NCBI GenBank assembly: GCA_963854835.1
Contig: OY978526.1
Span: 43,625,140-43,689,139, forward strand
From: Megamerina dolium
Lineage: Eukaryota; Arthropoda; Insecta; Diptera; Megamerinidae
Direction of reading: 5' to 3'
DNA: 64,000 bases
A program made the position numbers and the translations under genes. Positions 1-11,599 of this stretch are shown here, piece after piece. Under the pieces are notes generated by a model. The model saw only the letters and a program-made list of their open reading frames with translations. It did no database searches and was not told where the DNA came from. Position 1 is the stretch's first letter. Each line of letters begins with the position of its first letter.

Positions 1-869
1 AGCAGAGATAAGACACTAGACATATAATAACTCAATATATGGTACCTGCTGTCCGTTGCGTAAATAAAATTTCATTATACAAAAATAACAAAAATAATTC
101 TCAGACAAATGCAGTTCTATGTGTACCAAACTACTTATAAATATGTGCATATACTGTACTTATGCAAGATACTTACAAACTCATATCAACAATACACTAT
201 GCACACTCATTAAACCATTCATTCTGACCATTTTATTTAGTTTTCAAAAGCTAATTACCAACTATAATGAAATTATAGCAAACAATGCAAAATGAACGAC
301 AGATAATTGCAAAATCACACCGTATCGCACCTCACTCGTTTTCCATCATCACAATAATGGAACAACAGTTTTTGGTGCGACAAAACTAATTATGTCCACA
401 AAATGAAACATGGAAGGACAAGGAAATAGAATTGCTATATATCCGCTCATACATATGTAGGATGTGCACCACACACAGCAATAGCATTAAGAGCAACAGT
501 AGTGACGTAAAGTGACAACTTGCTTTTGATGTGCACTCATTAAGTGAGTAGTCACACTTTTTTTTCGCTTTATTCTTTGCCTTTTTTTACGCTTTGTCAC
601 TCTCTCTCTCTCTCTTTCTCTCTCTCTCAGTCTATCTTTAATAAGAAAGAATCATTAAGGTAATTAGTTTAGCATTAGTTTGTAGTTACTTTAATGAACA
701 AATTACAATTGCCAATGACAAAAAAAGAAATAGAAGTGACAGAATTTGAAACTGAAAACTACAAAAAGGATTTAGTACACTCATTTTATTTTTCACTGAA
801 ATTTTCCTAAATTACTCAGCATATAATTGTAAGTGTATGTGAACAAATTTAAATATTAGTAGAACTTAC
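1..869 (-). other. sima intron 6 (partial)
   Basis: No coding signal on either strand. The stretch is AT-rich with a (TC)n microsatellite at about 599-628 and several poly-T/poly-A runs. It is taken as intron because exon 6 has a good donor at 869 and no PAS-B continuation is seen. Confidence 0.7.
599..628. repeat. (TC)n microsatellite
   Basis: About 30 bases of nearly pure TC dinucleotides with one TTT interruption, within a sima intron. A shorter TC tract lies at about 3899-3916. Confidence 0.9.
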
Positions 870-976
870 CAGTTTTAAATGTGGTCATTAAACTATCTGA
901 ATCAGCACCATGATGGCAATCATATAATGATGTGTCAAGTAAGTCTTCTTGTTTATAACCAAATAGTTTTAGCATT
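870..976 (-). CDS. sima: sima exon 6: PAS-B, gene continues off the left edge
   Basis: The acceptor TTTTACAG precedes base 976 and the donor GTAAGT follows base 870. The exon reads MLKLFGYKQEDLLDTSLYDC, then HHGADSDSLMTTFKT, within PAS-B. It ends after one base of the next codon. The expected continuation (rest of PAS-B, the oxygen-dependent degradation region with its hydroxylated proline, and the C-terminal activation region) is not found in bases 1-869, so the gene extends beyond the window. The exons in hand give 350 codons plus one base for the exon 1A form and 559 plus one for the putative exon 1B form. Confidence 0.93.
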
Positions 977-1049
977 CTGTAAAATATATATAATGTACAT
1001 ATTTATTTATTTGATTTCATTAAATTCTTATAAATATTTGTTAGCTCAC

Positions 1050-1216
1050 TTCTCATCAACATATGTGAAGCGCATATCGAGCGAATGTTTTGTGAGGAAA
1101 GTTGTTGTTCCCAATGGTATTTCAATATTTGATGGATGCGGTATGGGACGACCAATGGCTACCAAAACACGATCACCTTTTGTGTTAACCACTAAATGTC
1201 CAGTTATATGAATAAC
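1050..1216 (-). CDS. sima: sima exon 5: PAS-A/PAS-B linker and PAS-B start
   Basis: The acceptor TTTCTAG precedes base 1216 and the donor GTGAGC follows base 1050. The sequence begins [20 protein letters not shown], continues [16 protein letters not shown], and enters PAS-B with [16 protein letters not shown]. The codon for the next Lys is split (AA plus A in exon 6), so the exon ends in phase 2. The match to the Drosophila linker ([13 protein letters not shown] and [12 protein letters not shown]) is nearly residue for residue. The intron separating it from exon 4 is about 730 bases of AT-rich sequence with no recognisable repeat. Confidence 0.95.
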
Positions 1217-1943
1217 CTAGAAAAGAAGATTAATTAATTACGGATATCATAATTCATTATAAATGTATATATGTAAAGTAAATAAAATTTAATTACATAT
1301 ATGGTAATTGCAACTTCAAGCTGGCATTGGCATTTCAAGTAATTCGAATTTTGTGATTTCGAAATACGTTAAAATCGCACTTGTTTATTTAAAAGTAATT
1401 ACTTTTTTTTTTTTATTACTGTATGCATGCCAAATTATATAACTAAATATTCGACAGTTTCAAATAGTTCAACTACCTATTGTTTTACTACGAGTAACTT
1501 TTAAATTAGTTGAAAATATCGTATATACAGACGCGAATTTGACTTTTGCCTAGGACATCGTAATATCATGTAATACAGAGATGTATTAAAAACCTAACCT
1601 GAACAACTTTCCTGAAATACAATATTTACTTATTTTCCCATATGAAATCTATCATTTAATTTACTTTTAATTTAATTTACAATATTAAAATTACATATAA
1701 TGGAACAAAGCAACTAAAAGTTTTAGTCAAATAATCCCAAACATAACATTTATGTATTGTTTTTTAAAAAAGCGATATTTAATATCTTTAAACACCAACA
1801 TTGCTTTAATTAAATACATTCTCAAATCAAATGCATATAGTTAAATAAAAAATAAAAAAAACTGTAAATACACATTAATGCAACATGCTTAATTCAGACT
1901 TAGAATGATTGGTATTAGAGAAATGTAAAAACCCAAAACTCAC

Positions 1944-2168
1944 TTTATATGAAGCACTCTTAATATTGATACTTCGTCCACGACTGGTCAATGTACATTT
2001 GAAACGTACAAATAAATCACGATGATCACTGGAAAGACCTTCTTCCAGTAAATTTTCATCTTTAACTTTATCAGCTAAGCCATTGCGTTTTATATTGAGT
2101 GCTTCCTTCAATTCAGAATGATCACATTGATGACTATATTCCCAGATTTGTTGACCCAGTATATCGAT
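1944..2168 (-). CDS. sima: sima exon 4: rest of PAS-A
   Basis: The exon lies between a TTTACAG acceptor and a GTGAGT donor and holds exactly 75 codons (phase 0 at both ends). It reads IDILGQQIWEYSHQCDHSEL, then KEALNIKRNGLADKVKDE, then HRDLFVRFKCTLTSRGRSI and NIKSASYKV. These motifs are close to Drosophila Sima. The HRDLFVR-KCTLTSRGR stretch is diagnostic of the HIF/SIM/TRH PAS-A end, and IKRNGLA-KVKDE points to Sima. It is separated from exon 3 by a 66-base intron. Confidence 0.95.
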
Positions 2169-2234
2169 CTGTAAATAAAATAGGCATGTTTAAAATGAAT
2201 GTACTATATATGTCGATATGCTTCAAATAGAAAC

Positions 2235-2494
2235 CTTTGCAATGCCCAAAAAGTCAGTGACATTATCGGAGACATATGTTATATCACCATCGTTGGAGAG
2301 TATAATTAAGAAACCATCCAAAGTTTGCTTGATCAATTGACTGGCTTCAGCACATTTTAATAAATCAAACGCTGCTAGTGTTTTTAGTGGAGATGTGATT
2401 GATATTGATGATTTCATTGTAGCATCATCGTCATCATTATCGCCGGAAACATTTTTCAAATCGTTCGATGCAGTAAGATCTTGTATTTTTGGGA
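2235..2494 (-). CDS. sima: sima exon 3: linker and start of PAS-A
   Basis: A long T-rich tract and CAG acceptor precede base 2494. The first two bases complete the Phe codon left open by exon 2. The exon starts with FPKIQDLTAS, then an acidic run of Asp residues (NDDDDA), and then the PAS-A start: QLIKQTLDGFLIILSNDG and ITYVSDNVTDFLGIAK. That matches the Drosophila pattern LLKQTMDGFLLVLSHEGD. It ends in AAG at a weaker donor, GTTTCT, in phase 0. PAS-A mediates dimerisation with Tango/ARNT. The donor is non-ideal but is the only site that gives the continuous PAS-A sequence. Confidence 0.92.
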
Positions 2495-2628
2495 CTGAAA
2501 AAAAAAAAAAAAGAAATCAAGCATCAGCATAAGTTACAAGTAGTGCTCAGATACATATGCATGTAAAATATATTGATAAAATAAAAATAAAAAATATATC
2601 GACAGACAAAATGTAGATTTCAACTTAC

Positions 2629-2816
2629 ACAATTGCAACATTTCGCGTACTTTCAAGTAAGCAATTGCAATACGCATTACAGATGCCTTGTCCAACTGAT
2701 TAACATCTTCGGTCGTCAAGGGTAGTACTTCAGCCAATTCGCTAAATATTTCAGTCTCACGTGAACGGCGACATCTGGCTGCATCACGTGATTTCTCTTT
2801 ACGTTTTTCATTGTTC
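2629..2816 (-). CDS. sima: sima exon 2: bHLH domain
   Basis: The acceptor TTATTCAG precedes base 2816 and the donor GTAAGT follows base 2629. The exon encodes the basic region [19 protein letters not shown] and a helix-loop-helix that includes the stretch [25 protein letters not shown] rather than ARSRR, together with the DKASVMRI stretch, is typical of HIF-alpha (Sima) and separates it from Trachealess and Single-minded. The exon starts with the third base of a split codon, so it accepts either exon 1A (Arg) or exon 1B (Met), and it ends after one base of a Phe codon. This is the DNA-binding and dimerisation part of the protein. Confidence 0.95.
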
Positions 2817-2920
2817 CTGAATAATAGAAAATGGAAAATTGTATATGTAAAACAATTATTCATATTAAGTAATAAGACATTGAATTGTATTTAATATGAA
2901 AGCGAAAATAATAACAATAA

Positions 2921-3155
2921 TGTCCGCCCGTATGGGTCTTACAGTGAGCAAGGGCAAAAGGCAGTACGTGGAGTCAATGAACGTAATCTCGACGTCTTGG
3001 ACAACAACATAAATACTAATAATGGAATAAATACCAATAATATGAATTCAAACGCTCTCCCGAAGAAAGAAAATCACACTCCATAAATCTTTCTGGACAC
3101 CGAAGAAGAGGAAGATATAATCTCTGGTGTAAGGACCAATACTCAAAGATCTGGT
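2921..3155 (+). mobile_element. RTE-like LINE scrap
   Basis: A short degraded stretch matches two separate parts of the RTE-like LINE also present at 11.6 kb and 29.7 kb. CGTATGGGTCTTACAGTGAG matches the segment encoding RMGLT. Further on, GAAGAAGAGGAAGATATAAT matches the segment encoding GRRRRGRPNL. The region between is missing, so this is an old internally deleted copy about 100 bases upstream (in gene orientation) of the sima bHLH exon. No open frame survives. Confidence 0.6.
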
Positions 3156-3159
3156 AATA

Positions 3160-5320
3160 AAATACAATATTTTATCTATATTCTCAAATTCTCTGATTTT
3201 TTTTTTTATTTATCGCAAAGCGATACGTACATCGATCGCTACAATTTTTGGTTCGTATTTATGAGTAAATACAATATATATTGAATAGTAATTTAGATGA
3301 AATCAGATTTTATCATATTCATCAGAATACAAGTTTATATGGAATTTCTAAGGTTTTATATGATTTGTATGTACATTACGTTACATTATATCGTATATAC
3401 CTTAAATATGTAAATAAGAATTTTCCATAAATATTTCGATCACGTAGACCACCATCATCACAGCTGCATTGGCAGTGGCAACTATATAATGCTACGCTCA
3501 TAGTGTGCTAAATTGTCAAGTCCAACTGCACAACAGCAACAAATTTACATTGCATGCGAATTTTAATTAAATATGAAGCTGGCACAAAAAATATCTCAAA
3601 TAACAACAATATAAAAGAGCAAAAAACAGGAATCCATCGCATTTAAATATGTTTGCTGATGCAATATAACAACGTGTAAGGGGTGATGTCTGAGTGCTAT
3701 CAACTTGCACCATCAATACGCCCTTACGTCTCAGATTGTACACATATTGAAGTACCTATGCGAATACGTATGGACATGTACACATACAAGCACATTTAGC
3801 TATAAGTGCATATCATCAAATTGTATTCCGCACTCAATTTGATGCCTCTGAGTAATGTGTGTATGCAAAATAAATCAAACGATTCCTAGTACTATTTTCT
3901 TTCTCTCTCTCTCTCACACTCTATCTGCCTTTGCCTGACAGCATTATATGGTAGTAACATGTATTTTAAACATACTTGCTTGCTCTTATTTGGGAGTGTT
4001 TAGCTCATATTTGAGCTCATAAAGGGCCCTCTTTATGAGTCCTAATATAATTATGCATCATAGAAGGTTCATAAATTGGATTAAATGTAACTGCGATTAT
4101 AAAGCAGCTCATTTATTAATGCTTTACTATCCTTTTTTGAATGAACTTGTAAACCTTTTTGGACTCGACGCTCAAAAAACGTTCAGGAAAAATAATATAA
4201 TATTAACATTTATTCTAAAGCACATAATTATGAAACTTTTTAGCATATTTCTGAACGCTCAAAATTGGGGTTTATGGGGATTCATAATTTCAATGCACAT
4301 ATATGTCAAAAGCCTTGGAATTATGATCAATTTTAAAAACATATAAAATGATATATATATAATATTTGCAACGTAATTTGGATGGATAATATAACATTGA
4401 AACATCAGCAAAACAACAATTAAATGAATTCTACAAATTGGTAACACCCCTGACTAATACCATGACTATTGTACAGACAGATGACAACTTAATTGAATTG
4501 TAATCAAATATTTGTAATAAACCTTATAAAAAATGTAACCATTCAAAATTTATTAATCGTAAGTTGCACATTAATACAAATAAAAGTAGATGGAATAAAA
4601 AAATGTCTTCTTTTTGCTATGGTTATTATTTAATAGCTTTCATTGTTACTCAATTATCAGCAGTTGGTGTAAGTGTATGTATATTGTATGTAGATTTGTA
4701 TTTTATTCTCCTTCATCAACCATCCAATTCGGCGGAATCAAAAATTATTAATGACTATTTTGTTGCAGATGAGCACGACGACTATGTGAGCATTTGTGCT
4801 TGTTTGAGTGTGTGTGTGTGTGTGTGTATGTTGGTTCATTCAAATATGATACAATAAGAATAACAACTTGTGTTTGTCTATTAAAAATAACATTCCAATA
4901 TAGCACGTATCTACATCATGAATTTCAAATGAGGACAATTTAAAAACAAATCATTATTTTTTTTAATTCATAATAAATTATTACTTGTTGAAATGCGACC
5001 TTTCAAATGTGTCATGTTTGCAATATTTCCTAAAAACCTAAAAAATTTTTAATTTAAGAAGTTAAATTTCGGAAAATTCGTAAAGTTCCGTATGGACGTG
5101 GTAGTTGACTAATTACGACCAGATGTCTTTGAAATATCACAATATTTCGAAGTCATTGTACGAATCAGGCAATGGGAACATTATGTTTAAATCTACTGAG
5201 GGGGTAATACTGGCCAGTACTTAATACTATATACTGCCCCTACATAGAGGGATTGCCTTTTATATATTTTTTTTAAGTATGAAAATGCAGTTGGTTATTA
5301 TCTAAAATGGCTTTACTGTT
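3160..5320. other. sima intron 1, mostly unique AT-rich sequence
   Basis: No convincing gene or known repeat. It contains a (GT)n tract (4808-4827), a TC tract near 3900, and a small open frame at about 4603-4854 that begins with a hydrophobic signal-like segment (see findings). Otherwise I see nothing definite. Confidence 0.5.
4808..4827. repeat. (GT)n microsatellite
   Basis: Ten uninterrupted GT repeats in intron 1 of sima. Confidence 0.9.
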
Positions 5321-5324
5321 TTTC

Positions 5325-6545
5325 TATTATTATTATTATTATACAGGCTATTTTTGCACAGCGACCTAAAAGATCTTTTGTGCGCCTATTGCCCAACTAA
5401 AACAATGATAGACTATTTATAAATCTTGTAATTGCTGTGAGCTAAATTTTACTCATGTGGTTTGGAGTCAAGATTCCATTACCTAGGTAACCAAGTCTAC
5501 GTCTTGCCACTGCTAGGCAATTGTATAGAATATGTTCCGATGTTTCCTGCTCCTCAGGACAGAGTCGACAGGTACCGTTTTCTGCCTCACCTATTTTTTT
5601 CATATGGTAGTTAAGTCCTCAGTGCCCAGTGAGCAACTCTGTGTATAGTTTTATGTCATTTCTGCTGAGGTTAAGAACAGCATCCACCCTAACATGTGTG
5701 GGATCAATAAGTCCCTTCGACTGCCGTATGCCCGTTTGGGCTCTCCAGTAGTCGAGAATATCCCTTTTCTCCCTCTCACATATCAGGTTGTTTATGAAAC
5801 TGTTTGTAACCCCGCAGAAGAGCTCTGGTCCAATGAAAGGAGTGCTTGCGCCTTCCCTTGCAAGGGAGTCGGCCATTTCGTTTCCCTCGTGACCCGGCAC
5901 CCACATTAGGGTGGCAGGATTCTTTGCTGCCAGAGTGTTGAGAAATTTGAAACATTCCCAAACTAGCTTTGACTAAAACGAGAACTTTGCCAGGGACTTT
6001 AGAGCCGCCTGGCTGTCCAACAGGATGCATATTTTGGTACCACGGGTGCCCCTGCGTATGCATTCTCTCGCACATACCTCTAAGGCATGGACCTCTGCCT
6101 GAAAGATGGAAGCTGTTTTCCCCATTGCGATTGCTTTCCAAAATCTTAGTTCAACCATCAGTGTACCATAACTGTGAGTACCCTTTTGGGATCATATCGC
6201 TATTCCTCCAAACCGAACGGTCGTTGATGACCACTTCAAAATGTTTGGAGAAGATTAGCTTTCTATCCATCTTGTCGAAGACCACAAGACATGGAGAGCC
6301 CCAAACGCTGTCCAGGATCTTTTATGTCCTGTGAGATTGCCTTCTTTAAGGTTAGATAGATTAGGCAGCCTTAGTGGTGCACTGGTTGCCGTCCTTTTGA
6401 CCATGAGGTGTGAAGGGATGAGTCCAGTAAGAATTCCTAAGGCTGCAGTGGGGCACGTGCGCAATACTGTTTTTCTAAGTATTCTCCATGAAGGTTCATA
6501 CACTTTTGGTTTTTATTGGATTTGTCTCGTCTTGGAAGACCCACA
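5325..6545 (-). mobile_element. I-like LINE, 3' part with RNase H, broken
   Basis: Read on the minus strand this encodes fragments of a reverse transcriptase C-terminus and RNase H: a WVPGHEGNEMADSLAREGAS block (the H and D of the RNase H active site), FQAEVHALEVCARE, SQAALKSL, and a downstream LCICEREKRDILDYWRAQTG-like stretch. Several frameshifts separate them. The 3' end carries GCACAAAAGATCTT-like sequence and a (TAA)n tail at about 5325-5340. TAA tails and an RNase H domain are typical of the I clade. A related copy at 37834-39575 shares the same 3' end. Its 5' side abuts a mariner fragment at about 6550. Confidence 0.75.
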
Positions 6546-6549
6546 CTAT

Positions 6550-6970
6550 CGATTGCGATCACGGTATGTCACATGACGATCTTTCATTATTAGTTCACGC
6601 AAAGCATCGATGATTTCTGGAACAATGACCGATTTTGCACAACCTTCACGAAATTCGTCCTAGAGCGAACGGTGACCACGCTTGAATTCGTTAAACCAGT
6701 TATTATAAAATGCCGCATGAAGTCAATCGAAGCTTTGTTGTTGAGATAATTCACTTCGAACATGGTAAAAAATCATAGCTCGAAAATGATCATGAGTTAA
6801 TCAAATTTTTGACCGAGATGAATTTTTCCAGTCACTATAAACAATACAAATAGCTCTTGTACATCAAAACGTTTATACTGAAAAATGTCAAACTTTCAAA
6901 AAACGTACTAAAACGAAAACGTACTAAATCATATTTTTTAATAATATGTAAAAGGCAACCCTCGTACTTA
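6550..6970 (-). mobile_element. mariner transposase N-terminal fragment
   Basis: The minus strand encodes, with frameshifts and a stop, YNNWFNEFKRGHRSL, DEFREGCAKSVIVPEIIDAL and RELIMKDRHVTYRD. These are the helix-turn-helix region and following linker of a mariner-family transposase. There is no catalytic domain. It ends near an AATATGTAAAAGGCAACCCT sequence that may include the terminal repeat. It is a dead fragment. Confidence 0.65.
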
Positions 6971-7654
6971 CACAGAGATGATCCGAGAACCAGGGAGATG
7001 AAAAGTGTAATATAAACTTCGATCCTTCATATGACTACTATAAAAAAGTTGACATCAAATTAATGCTACATAGTGAATTAAAGCAGACAACTTTTTATTT
7101 TTGTTTATCATGAGGAAAAATGTAATTTTTGTCGGAGGAAAAAATACTCTGGCAAAAAAATATTGTTTTGTAAAATATTATGAAATATATTACATCGGAT
7201 TCAATGATAAAATATTGTTGACTGAACTTAAATGTGGTCGAACATCAAAAAATGATACTGAACCCTCTGAGTTAGCAACACCATTAAAATAAAATGGTTT
7301 CAAGCTGTCGCAAGAAAAAGTCATTCGTCGCGTCGCGTTTTACATAATTCGGCAGTAAATGTCTTTACTGATTTTCATTGGGTTGATTTGTGTGGAATCA
7401 AAAGCTTTCAAATGCATTAGAAATTATTTAAATGGCAATAAATCACATTAATTTCTTTTATATATCAGTGTATACCATATTTATTACTTATTTATAGTTT
7501 CGAATACTATCAAACCAACATGTCTCTCACATTCAAATGATAACCTATGCACAAAGAACTCAATTTCAAATTGGAAAATAATAATGTTGCCTAACATCGG
7601 TCATACTCGAATACAACATTGATCCGTAAATACTTGCTGATATGTAAGTAGGTA

Positions 7655-8087
7655 ATCAAAAAGTTCTCGGACTCATCAGAACAACTTTTTTTTTTTTTTG
7701 TTTTGGCGTGTCGGTGTATTTTGTGGTTTGTTTTTTAATGATTCTGGCAGTATTCAAACCTCTGGTCTTCATTAGATGAGAAAATTCGTGAGAAAAGACT
7801 TGATAAGCAGCTTAAACAGATACTCTTCATCAAAACAACGCATCTTATCACATGAATGAATTGAAATACATCGAACATCCATGGTATTTACCAGATTTGG
7901 CTCCCAGTGACTCTTATATCTTTACAAAACTGAACGTATTGAGTATTTTGTAGACATTAGAAAATCTCATTAAAATAATGCGAAACATTAGTTTCAAATT
8001 ATATGAAAAAATAAAGTAAATATATTTCAAACCAAAACCAATAGCATTTTATTGTGAACACAAGAACTTCTCAGACACCCCTCCTAA
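7655..8087 (+). mobile_element. internally deleted mariner with terminal repeats
   Basis: The ends are imperfect inverted repeats: AAAAAGTTCTCGGACTC near 7660 and AAGAACTTCTCAGACACC near 8068. Inside is a shortened transposase C-terminus, HPWYLPDLAPSDSYIFTKL, which contains the last catalytic Asp of the mariner D34D motif (PDLAPSD). Most of the transposase is missing, so this is a non-autonomous deletion derivative. Confidence 0.65.
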
Positions 8088-8099
8088 ATGTTGTTCTAT

Positions 8100-9216
8100 G
8101 ACAAACTTAGCACAGGAGAAATAATAAGAACACGATTAATATTAATTTAGAATAAATTTGATTTATTTCATTTCTTATGTACATACGCTTATATCTGCTG
8201 TTTGCCTCTTATCACAATATAATTGTAGTAATTTTGAATTAATTCAATTATACATACATTGACCTCATGAAATGAAATTAATTTTATTAATTATGCAACA
8301 CAACTACAATAAGTAATATAATTTTTCATTTGTAAATATAATATATAAAGTTGTAATATAATTTTACAAGTGAATAAATATTCTGTCGTCTAGAAACACA
8401 TGTGCATCATCTGAGAACTGAATTGCATACTTTTAAAAATAAATCGTAGATACATGTTGTCTGAAAATTCTATCACATGAACAGATACAATACACAAAAT
8501 CATTTTTATTACAAAAGTCATATGATTATAATATACGAGTATAATACGTGTATGATATTTCTAAAACGCATTCAAAAAATAATATTGTGGTTATGTCAGA
8601 TCCTGCATCTTACAAGCCGAATCATAATGAGACAATCTTTGTCACTATTCTATTCTCCAAGTCAATGTACGAAAAAAAAGAAATTCAGTATATTATGCTA
8701 TGAGTAAACTCAATGAAACGCGATAACGAATCTGCTTGCGTGCAGATTTTGCGAAAGAACATTACACACCACTAACGTTCTGGATCTTACAGTTTATTTT
8801 TCATTCCCTGCTCTTTATTAACTATAAATAGATTCTTGTGATGTTTGCGTGAAATAGATTTAATAAAATATATATTTTAGAAAAATATAGTACAAAAGTA
8901 TTATACATACTTGATTTAACATATTTTATGAATTTTTTTTTTTAAAACAACCTCAAGCAACATCATTGTATTTATATTTGTATGAACTCAATTTCAAAAA
9001 TTCTCAGAAATTAAATTTATACAAACAATTTCCAAGAACTTTGAACAAATACGTGCATGCATATGTTTGTTTGTATGCTGATTACTTATAAAGGAATTCT
9101 ATATATGTAAATAGTATAAGCTTCAACTTAAAGGCATAATAAGGGATATAGTGATAAGCGAAAATAACAGAAATATATTGTACTTATAATTACAAGTTTT
9201 ATTTTCATTGCGAATA
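8100..9216. other. intron sequence without recognisable feature
   Basis: AT-rich sequence with no coding potential and no repeat that I can match elsewhere in the window. Confidence 0.45.
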
Positions 9217-9218
9217 TA

Positions 9219-10869
9219 CAGTGGCTCCCAGCTTATTTCGTACAGTGACAGTTTAAAAATTGCTGCAGTCGTAATTCCTAATATAGCAAAAATTTGAACA
9301 AAATATAAATGCCATTTTTGAAAGGAAGGTTTGTTTTTTATTTTCCAAAATTTACTTTTTCAAAATTTTAGTGTTTGACACTATAAAAAAATAAAATAAG
9401 AAAAAAATAGGAAAATTCATGTCACAGCTTATTTCGTACAGTCTCTTTAAGTTCAAACTAAAAACAAAGTAAGTTGATTTTAATATTTAGTATGACATCC
9501 CTTAGCGTTAATGACAGCCTGGAGTCTACTTGGCATTGAATCCACCAATTTTTGAGTGATGTCTGGTGTGATTTTTTTCCATTCCTCCATCAGTACCTTC
9601 TTTAGGTCTTGCTTATTAGAAATCTTGTGTGTTCTTATTTTATTGTCCAAAATAGACTAAAGATTTTCAATCACATTCATGTCAGGTGACTGTGGTGGTG
9701 GAGACATCAAGTGTGAGCAGTTCAAATAAGCCAAGATTGCACAATCCCAGATTTATGTTTTGGGTCATTATCTTGGTAATACCGAAATTCTTCCCGCAAA
9801 CCCAGTTTGTCTGCACTTTGAAGTAAATTGTTTTTCAGAATCTCGAGGTACTTCATTTTGTCCATTGTTCCCTCAATAAAAACCAATTCACCTACTCCGG
9901 CTGCTGACATACAGGCCCAAACCATCACGCTACCGCCACCATGCTTCACTGTGGGCTTAAGGTTCTCCTTGTTTAGCTCGGTATTAGCTTTACGCCAAAC
10001 ATATGACATTCCGTCCGAGCCAAAAATATTAAACTTAGACTCATCCGCGAAAATAACGGTATTCCAGAACGCAGGAGTATTAATAATATGCTCTTTGGCG
10101 AAGTCAAGTCGGCGTTGTATATTCATTTTCGAAATGAATGGTTTCTTTCGGGCTACTCGACCGTTCAAGTCATGATTGCGCAGCACACGTCGGACAGTTT
10201 CAGCACTGGATGATTTTCCTATTTCACGCTGAACCTCTGCAGCCAACTTCGGAGCGGATAACTTTGGATTTTTCTTAATTTTTCGTACAATATAACGCTC
10301 GTCTGATGCGTTGAAAATCTTATTAGGTGCTTCTCTGCCCTTGTTCTCCAACCGATTTTCGCGAACGAAGCGTTGAATGATGTATTGGACAGTTGAGGCA
10401 CTTAAATTTGTCATTTCAGCAATTTTTTGCACACTCTGACCTTTCCTAAAATGGTTAATTACCAGTTTACGCTGTTCCATCGTTGTACGATGACCCATAA
10501 AGCTAAATGTTTAATTTACAGCACTTTAACTATTTAAAATAATAATAATAAAAATTGTTATAATAGTTAAAAAGGTCCAAAAACTCATACAATTCAAAAA
10601 AACTTTGTAACTGCGCGGCAGAATGAAACTTACCTACATTGAAGTTTGTGTACGAAATAAGATGTGAGCTGAAAATCAGCTGATCAATAGTTTTTCTCTC
10701 TTGCATAACAAAAAGAAAAATTTTTGGGGTTCCCCGTTTTCTTATTAGGTTTACTAAACACATACACAGACATCTACATTCAAAACTTATCGATAAGTTT
10801 TTTAGTTTCGATGTTACAGCCATGTACATAAAAATATATACACTGTACGAAATAAGCTGTGAGCCACTG
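9219..10869 (-). mobile_element. near-complete Tc1-like DNA transposon (1651 bp)
   Basis: The ends are inverted repeats of CAGTGGCTCCCAGCTTATTT (9219) and its complement ending at 10869. Both are flanked by the TA target duplication (9217-9218 and 10870-10871). A second copy of the core AGCTTATTTCGTACAG sits inside each end (about 9427 and 10655), giving an IR/DR-type terminus as in Bari and Sleeping Beauty-like elements. The transposase lies between 9480 and 10498 on the minus strand. Confidence 0.9.
9495..10498 (-). pseudogene. Tc1-like DD34E transposase, one frameshift and one stop
   Basis: The protein starts MGHRTTMEQRKLVINHFRKG with a paired-type helix-turn-helix DNA-binding domain (QKIAEMTNLSASTVQYI) in the first ~110 residues. 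The catalytic core follows: IFADESKFN (first Asp), YYQDNDPKHKSG (second Asp), and SPDMNVIEN (Glu). That gives a D,D34E arrangement as in Tc1. The frame is lost at about 9722, after GIVQSWLI, and resumes as CAHLMSPPPQSPDMNVIENL. It then meets a TAG where Trp is usual. The C-terminus ends INAKGCHTKY. About 258 residues are open before the break. A recent but inactive copy. Confidence 0.88.
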
Positions 10870-11154
10870 TATATAACGCCAATTTTTCAGATATACTGTA
10901 CTAAAGTACTGACTCAATCTTTGGAGTTTAAAAAATTTTGAATTGGTTGCTCTCTAACTCTAGAGGAGTGATGTGTGTTTAACACGTATGCGTTGTTCCC
11001 AAAATGTTACAAAGTTTGTTGTCACGCCCCTAAGTATGTAAACACACAGCGCAAATGATTTTCCAAAATTTCGTCGAAAATTAACCATTGAGTACAATAC
11101 CATTCAAATTCGTCGCGAACAAACACCGATAGATGGTAGCATTGACATTTTTCC

Positions 11155-11435
11155 ACGGTTGAAGCATAACAAATTTAATATCGAAAAGATTTTTCTTTCA
11201 AACAGTACCCCCACCTGTCGGCAAGCAATTGGCAATTCTTCCGGCAGTAAAAAGCTTCTGAAAGAGCTCTGTGACAAAGCTCAGTAAAAGTGATATCACA
11301 AGGGTTCTGCCGGAACCGGCTAAAATAAGTAGGTCCCTTTTAATACTGTCCAAAACACGCACAACAGTAATGGAAAAGAAGCTCAGCCAAAGGGCCCCTT
11401 GGGGCCTATAAGTGCCGCATATTTATTTATTTTAC
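11155..11435 (+). mobile_element. SINE copy D (5' truncated)
   Basis: This copy lacks the tRNA-like head but keeps the body shared with the full copy at 44811. Shared blocks are GCATAACAAATTTAATATCG, CACCTGTCGGCAAGCAATTG, CTCTGTGACAAAGCTCAG, GGTTCTGCCGGAACCGGC and TAAAATAAGTAGGTCCCTTT. The 3' end reads GGGGCCTATAAGTGCCGCAT followed by TTTATTTATTT. Confidence 0.85.
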
Positions 11436-11599
11436 TAAATTTTTTGGCATCGTCATTCTTTGTATACAAGCTGAACCAAAAATAAGTTTTGAAAACAAAA
11501 AAAGAATTGTGGAAACCCCTTTTTATTTGGAAGCTAAAAAACAGTGTTGCAAAATTCAAAAAAGTTTAAAAAGTGGATAATATTACTAGATACCGAATG

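Noticed and set aside
879..1211. Plus-strand open frame over sima exons 5 and 6
   Set aside because: It is the antisense of exons 5 and 6 and the intron between them. The minus-strand reading gives a clear PAS-B sequence.
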